Origin: Candidatus Nitrosopumilus sp. | Lineage (GTDB): Archaea > Thermoproteota > Nitrososphaeria > Nitrososphaerales > Nitrosopumilaceae | Assembly (NCBI GenBank): GCA_011055585.1 | Contig: DRGT01000062.1 | Location: 1-5,718, forward strand | Direction: 5' to 3' | Length of the DNA stretch: 5,718 bases | In this document: positions 4,636 through 5,718 of the stretch, one piece after another | Position numbering within the stretch: the first letter of the stretch is position 1 | Layout: the number at the start of each line of letters is the position of its first letter | Made by a program: the position numbers and the translations under genes | Notes under the pieces: generated by a model | Database searches by the model: none | What the model was told of the DNA's origin: nothing | The model's input: only the letters and a program-made list of their open reading frames with translations

Positions 4636-4649
4636 TGGACTTGAGGTTT

Positions 4650-4655
4650 GGTGAT
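4650..4655 (+). promoter_or_regulatory. ilvB Shine-Dalgarno GGTGAT
   Basis: GGTGAT complements the ATCACC portion of the conserved archaeal 16S rRNA 3' end and sits three bases before the ilvB ATG. A second weak match, GAGG, lies at 4643-4646. A ribosome-binding site fits an ilvB that is translated from a message with a long 5' leader; most other genes here look leaderless. Confidence 0.5.
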
Positions 4656-4658
4656 TAA

Positions 4659-5718
4659 ATGGAAAATATGATCGGCGCAAAAGCTTTGATGAAAGCATTG
4701 GAAAAAGAAGGCGTTAAGGAGGTCTTCGGGTTACCGGGAGGTGCAAATCTTCCAATGTACGATGAATTATCCAAAAGTAACATTCGACATATCCTAGCTA
4801 GACATGAACAGTCTGCTGCACACATGGCAGACGGTTTTGGTAGAGTAAGTAGAAAGGCTGGAGTTTGTTTTGCAACATCAGGACCTGGCGCAACAAACAT
4901 TCTAACAGGATTAGCAACTGCTCATGCAGACTCTGCACCGATGATTGCAGTAACTGGCCAAGTTCCTGTTGCAATGATTGGCAGAGACGCATTTCAAGAA
5001 AGCGACATCATTGGAATGTCAAATCCTTGTGTAAAGTATGCATTTCAACCACGAACTCCTGAAGAGATTCCAGAAGTTGTAAAGAAAGGATTCTACATTG
5101 CAGAAACTGGAAGACCGGGACCTGTATTGCTTGACATTCCAAAAGATGTTCAACAGAATGAAGCAGAAATGACTTTTCCAGATACCATTAAGATGAGAGG
5201 ATATCATCCTTGGACTGATCCAGATATTGTCAATGTAGAAAGAGCAATTGAGATGTTACTCTCAGCTGATAAACCAATCATTTTAGCTGGCGGAGGTGTA
5301 ATTATCTCATCAGCATTTGCTGAATTGCAAGCGATAGCTGAAATGTTGATGATTCCAGTTGTTACCACTTTCAAAGGCAAAGGTGCATTTCCTGAAAATC
5401 ATGCACTATCCCTTGGTCCAATAGGAATGCATGGACATGCAGAGGCCAACAAACTCATGACTCAAGCTGACTGTGTATTAGCAACAGGTACCAGATTTTC
5501 TGATCGTTCAGTTGGAACCTTTGAAGAATTTGAAAAGCGCCTAAAGATTATTCATATGGATGTTGATCCAGCCGAGATAGGCAAGAACCAAACAACTCAG
5601 GTCGCAGTGGTTGGCGATGTAAAAGCATCACTTAGAATTATGATAAAGATGCTTCAACAAAAGGCAATCAAAAAGTCAGATGATAACAAGTGGCTAAAAC
5701 ATGTAAACGAAACAAAAG
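4659..5718 (+). CDS. ilvB: Acetolactate synthase large (catalytic) subunit, 3' end cut by window edge
   Basis: IlvB joins two pyruvates to acetolactate, or pyruvate and 2-oxobutyrate to acetohydroxybutyrate, the first shared step of valine, leucine and isoleucine synthesis, using thiamine diphosphate and FAD. The 353 visible codons cover the N-terminal pyrimidine-binding domain: FGLPGGAN (23-30), RHEQSAAHMADG with the catalytic Glu50 that activates the cofactor, then SGPGATN, the GQVP/IGRDAFQESD stretch and GPVLLDIPKDVQ. They also cover most of the central domain: ILAGGGVI, KGKGAFPENH, GMHG and TGTRFSDRSVGTFEEF, where many homologues have RFDDR. The C-terminal domain with the GDG...N thiamine motif lies beyond the edge. 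The ATG at 4659 is directly preceded by an in-frame TAA and by a GGTGAT ribosome-binding site. A Val/Leu-rich leader ORF lies upstream; ilvN and ilvC would be expected next. Confidence 0.93.
   Translation, partial: MENMIGAKALMKALEKEGVKEVFGLPGGANLPMYDELSKSNIRHILARHEQSAAHMADGFGRVSRKAGVCFATSGPGATNILTGLATAHADSAPMIAVTGQVPVAMIGRDAFQESDIIGMSNPCVKYAFQPRTPEEIPEVVKKGFYIAETGRPGPVLLDIPKDVQQNEAEMTFPDTIKMRGYHPWTDPDIVNVERAIEMLLSADKPIILAGGGVIISSAFAELQAIAEMLMIPVVTTFKGKGAFPENHALSLGPIGMHGHAEANKLMTQADCVLATGTRFSDRSVGTFEEFEKRLKIIHMDVDPAEIGKNQTTQVAVVGDVKASLRIMIKMLQQKAIKKSDDNKWLKHVNETK

Larger units (their letters stand above)
4536..4640 (+). promoter_or_regulatory. Candidate attenuator / leader RNA with competing pairings
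   Basis: Four pairings are visible. (1) GTACT 4579-4583 with AGTAC 4596-4600, inside the Val/Leu codons. (2) ACTGT 4599-4603 with ACAGT 4623-4627. (3) GTCCAT 4612-4617 plus TTTTAA 4618-4623 with TTAAAA 4627-4632 plus ATGGAC 4635-4640, loop CAG, two-base bulge at 4633-4634. (4) GACCACA 4536-4542 with TGTGGTC 4608-4614, enclosing the leader ORF. Pairing 2 excludes 1 and the upper part of 3; pairing 4 excludes the base of 3. A ribosome stalled on the leader codons would shift this balance. There is no strong T-run after pairing 3, so control could be at translation or through factor-dependent termination. The pairings were found by eye; energies were not computed. Confidence 0.5.

Noticed and set aside
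4612..4640. Classical intrinsic terminator before ilvB
   Set aside because: The hairpin is real on paper, but no T-run follows it; I describe it as a candidate regulatory structure instead.
4655..5207. Several short open frames on both strands
   Set aside because: All overlap the strongly supported ilvB coding frame and look like composition-driven shadows rich in Cys, Ser and Leu.

Overview
The base composition is AT-rich, and the genes are short and tightly packed. Many have a TATA-like element centred about 25-27 bases upstream of the start codon, the pattern of leaderless archaeal mRNAs. Together with a DUF6659-like protein and an A-type ATP synthase F subunit, this points to an ammonia-oxidising thaumarchaeon (Nitrososphaeria, Nitrosopumilus/Nitrosarchaeum-like). 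The assignment comes from recognised protein families, not from a database search.

Layout. Bases 1-312 (minus) hold the 5' part of an archaeal metallophosphoesterase, divergent from a tiny SWIM zinc-finger protein (347-649, plus) across only 34 bp. A DUF6659-like gene (707-1084) and an 83-residue hypothetical (1115-1366) follow on the plus strand. The hypothetical converges with a minus-strand 99-residue hypothetical (1371-1670), leaving 4 bp between the stops. A lone A-type ATP synthase subunit F (1761-2054) comes next, then a zinc-dependent medium-chain dehydrogenase (2108-3136) and an LsrF-type class I aldolase/thiolase (3183-3968). An A-rich stretch (3969-4079) separates LsrF from a convergent SnoaL/NTF2-like protein (about 4487-4080, minus). 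The last gene, cut by the window edge, is the acetolactate synthase large subunit ilvB (4659-5718), the first common step of valine, leucine and isoleucine synthesis.

Most notable region. Between the NTF2-like gene and ilvB lies a 20-codon ORF (4543-4605) that starts a few bases downstream of a predicted transcription start and whose last nine residues are all valine or leucine (VVLLVVLVL). It is followed by inverted repeats that can form mutually exclusive RNA pairings, then by a Shine-Dalgarno-like GGTGAT and the ilvB ATG. This is the architecture of a branched-chain amino acid attenuator with a leader peptide, as in bacterial ilv operons but here in an apparent archaeon. I know of no described archaeal example. 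The reading frame and pairings are directly visible; the regulatory role is inference.

How the genes relate. The dehydrogenase and LsrF-like enzyme are neighbours on one strand and may share a carbonyl/sugar-phosphate pathway, but a weak promoter between them leaves co-transcription open. The other genes look like independent short transcription units. No mobile element, CRISPR array, tRNA or rRNA was seen.
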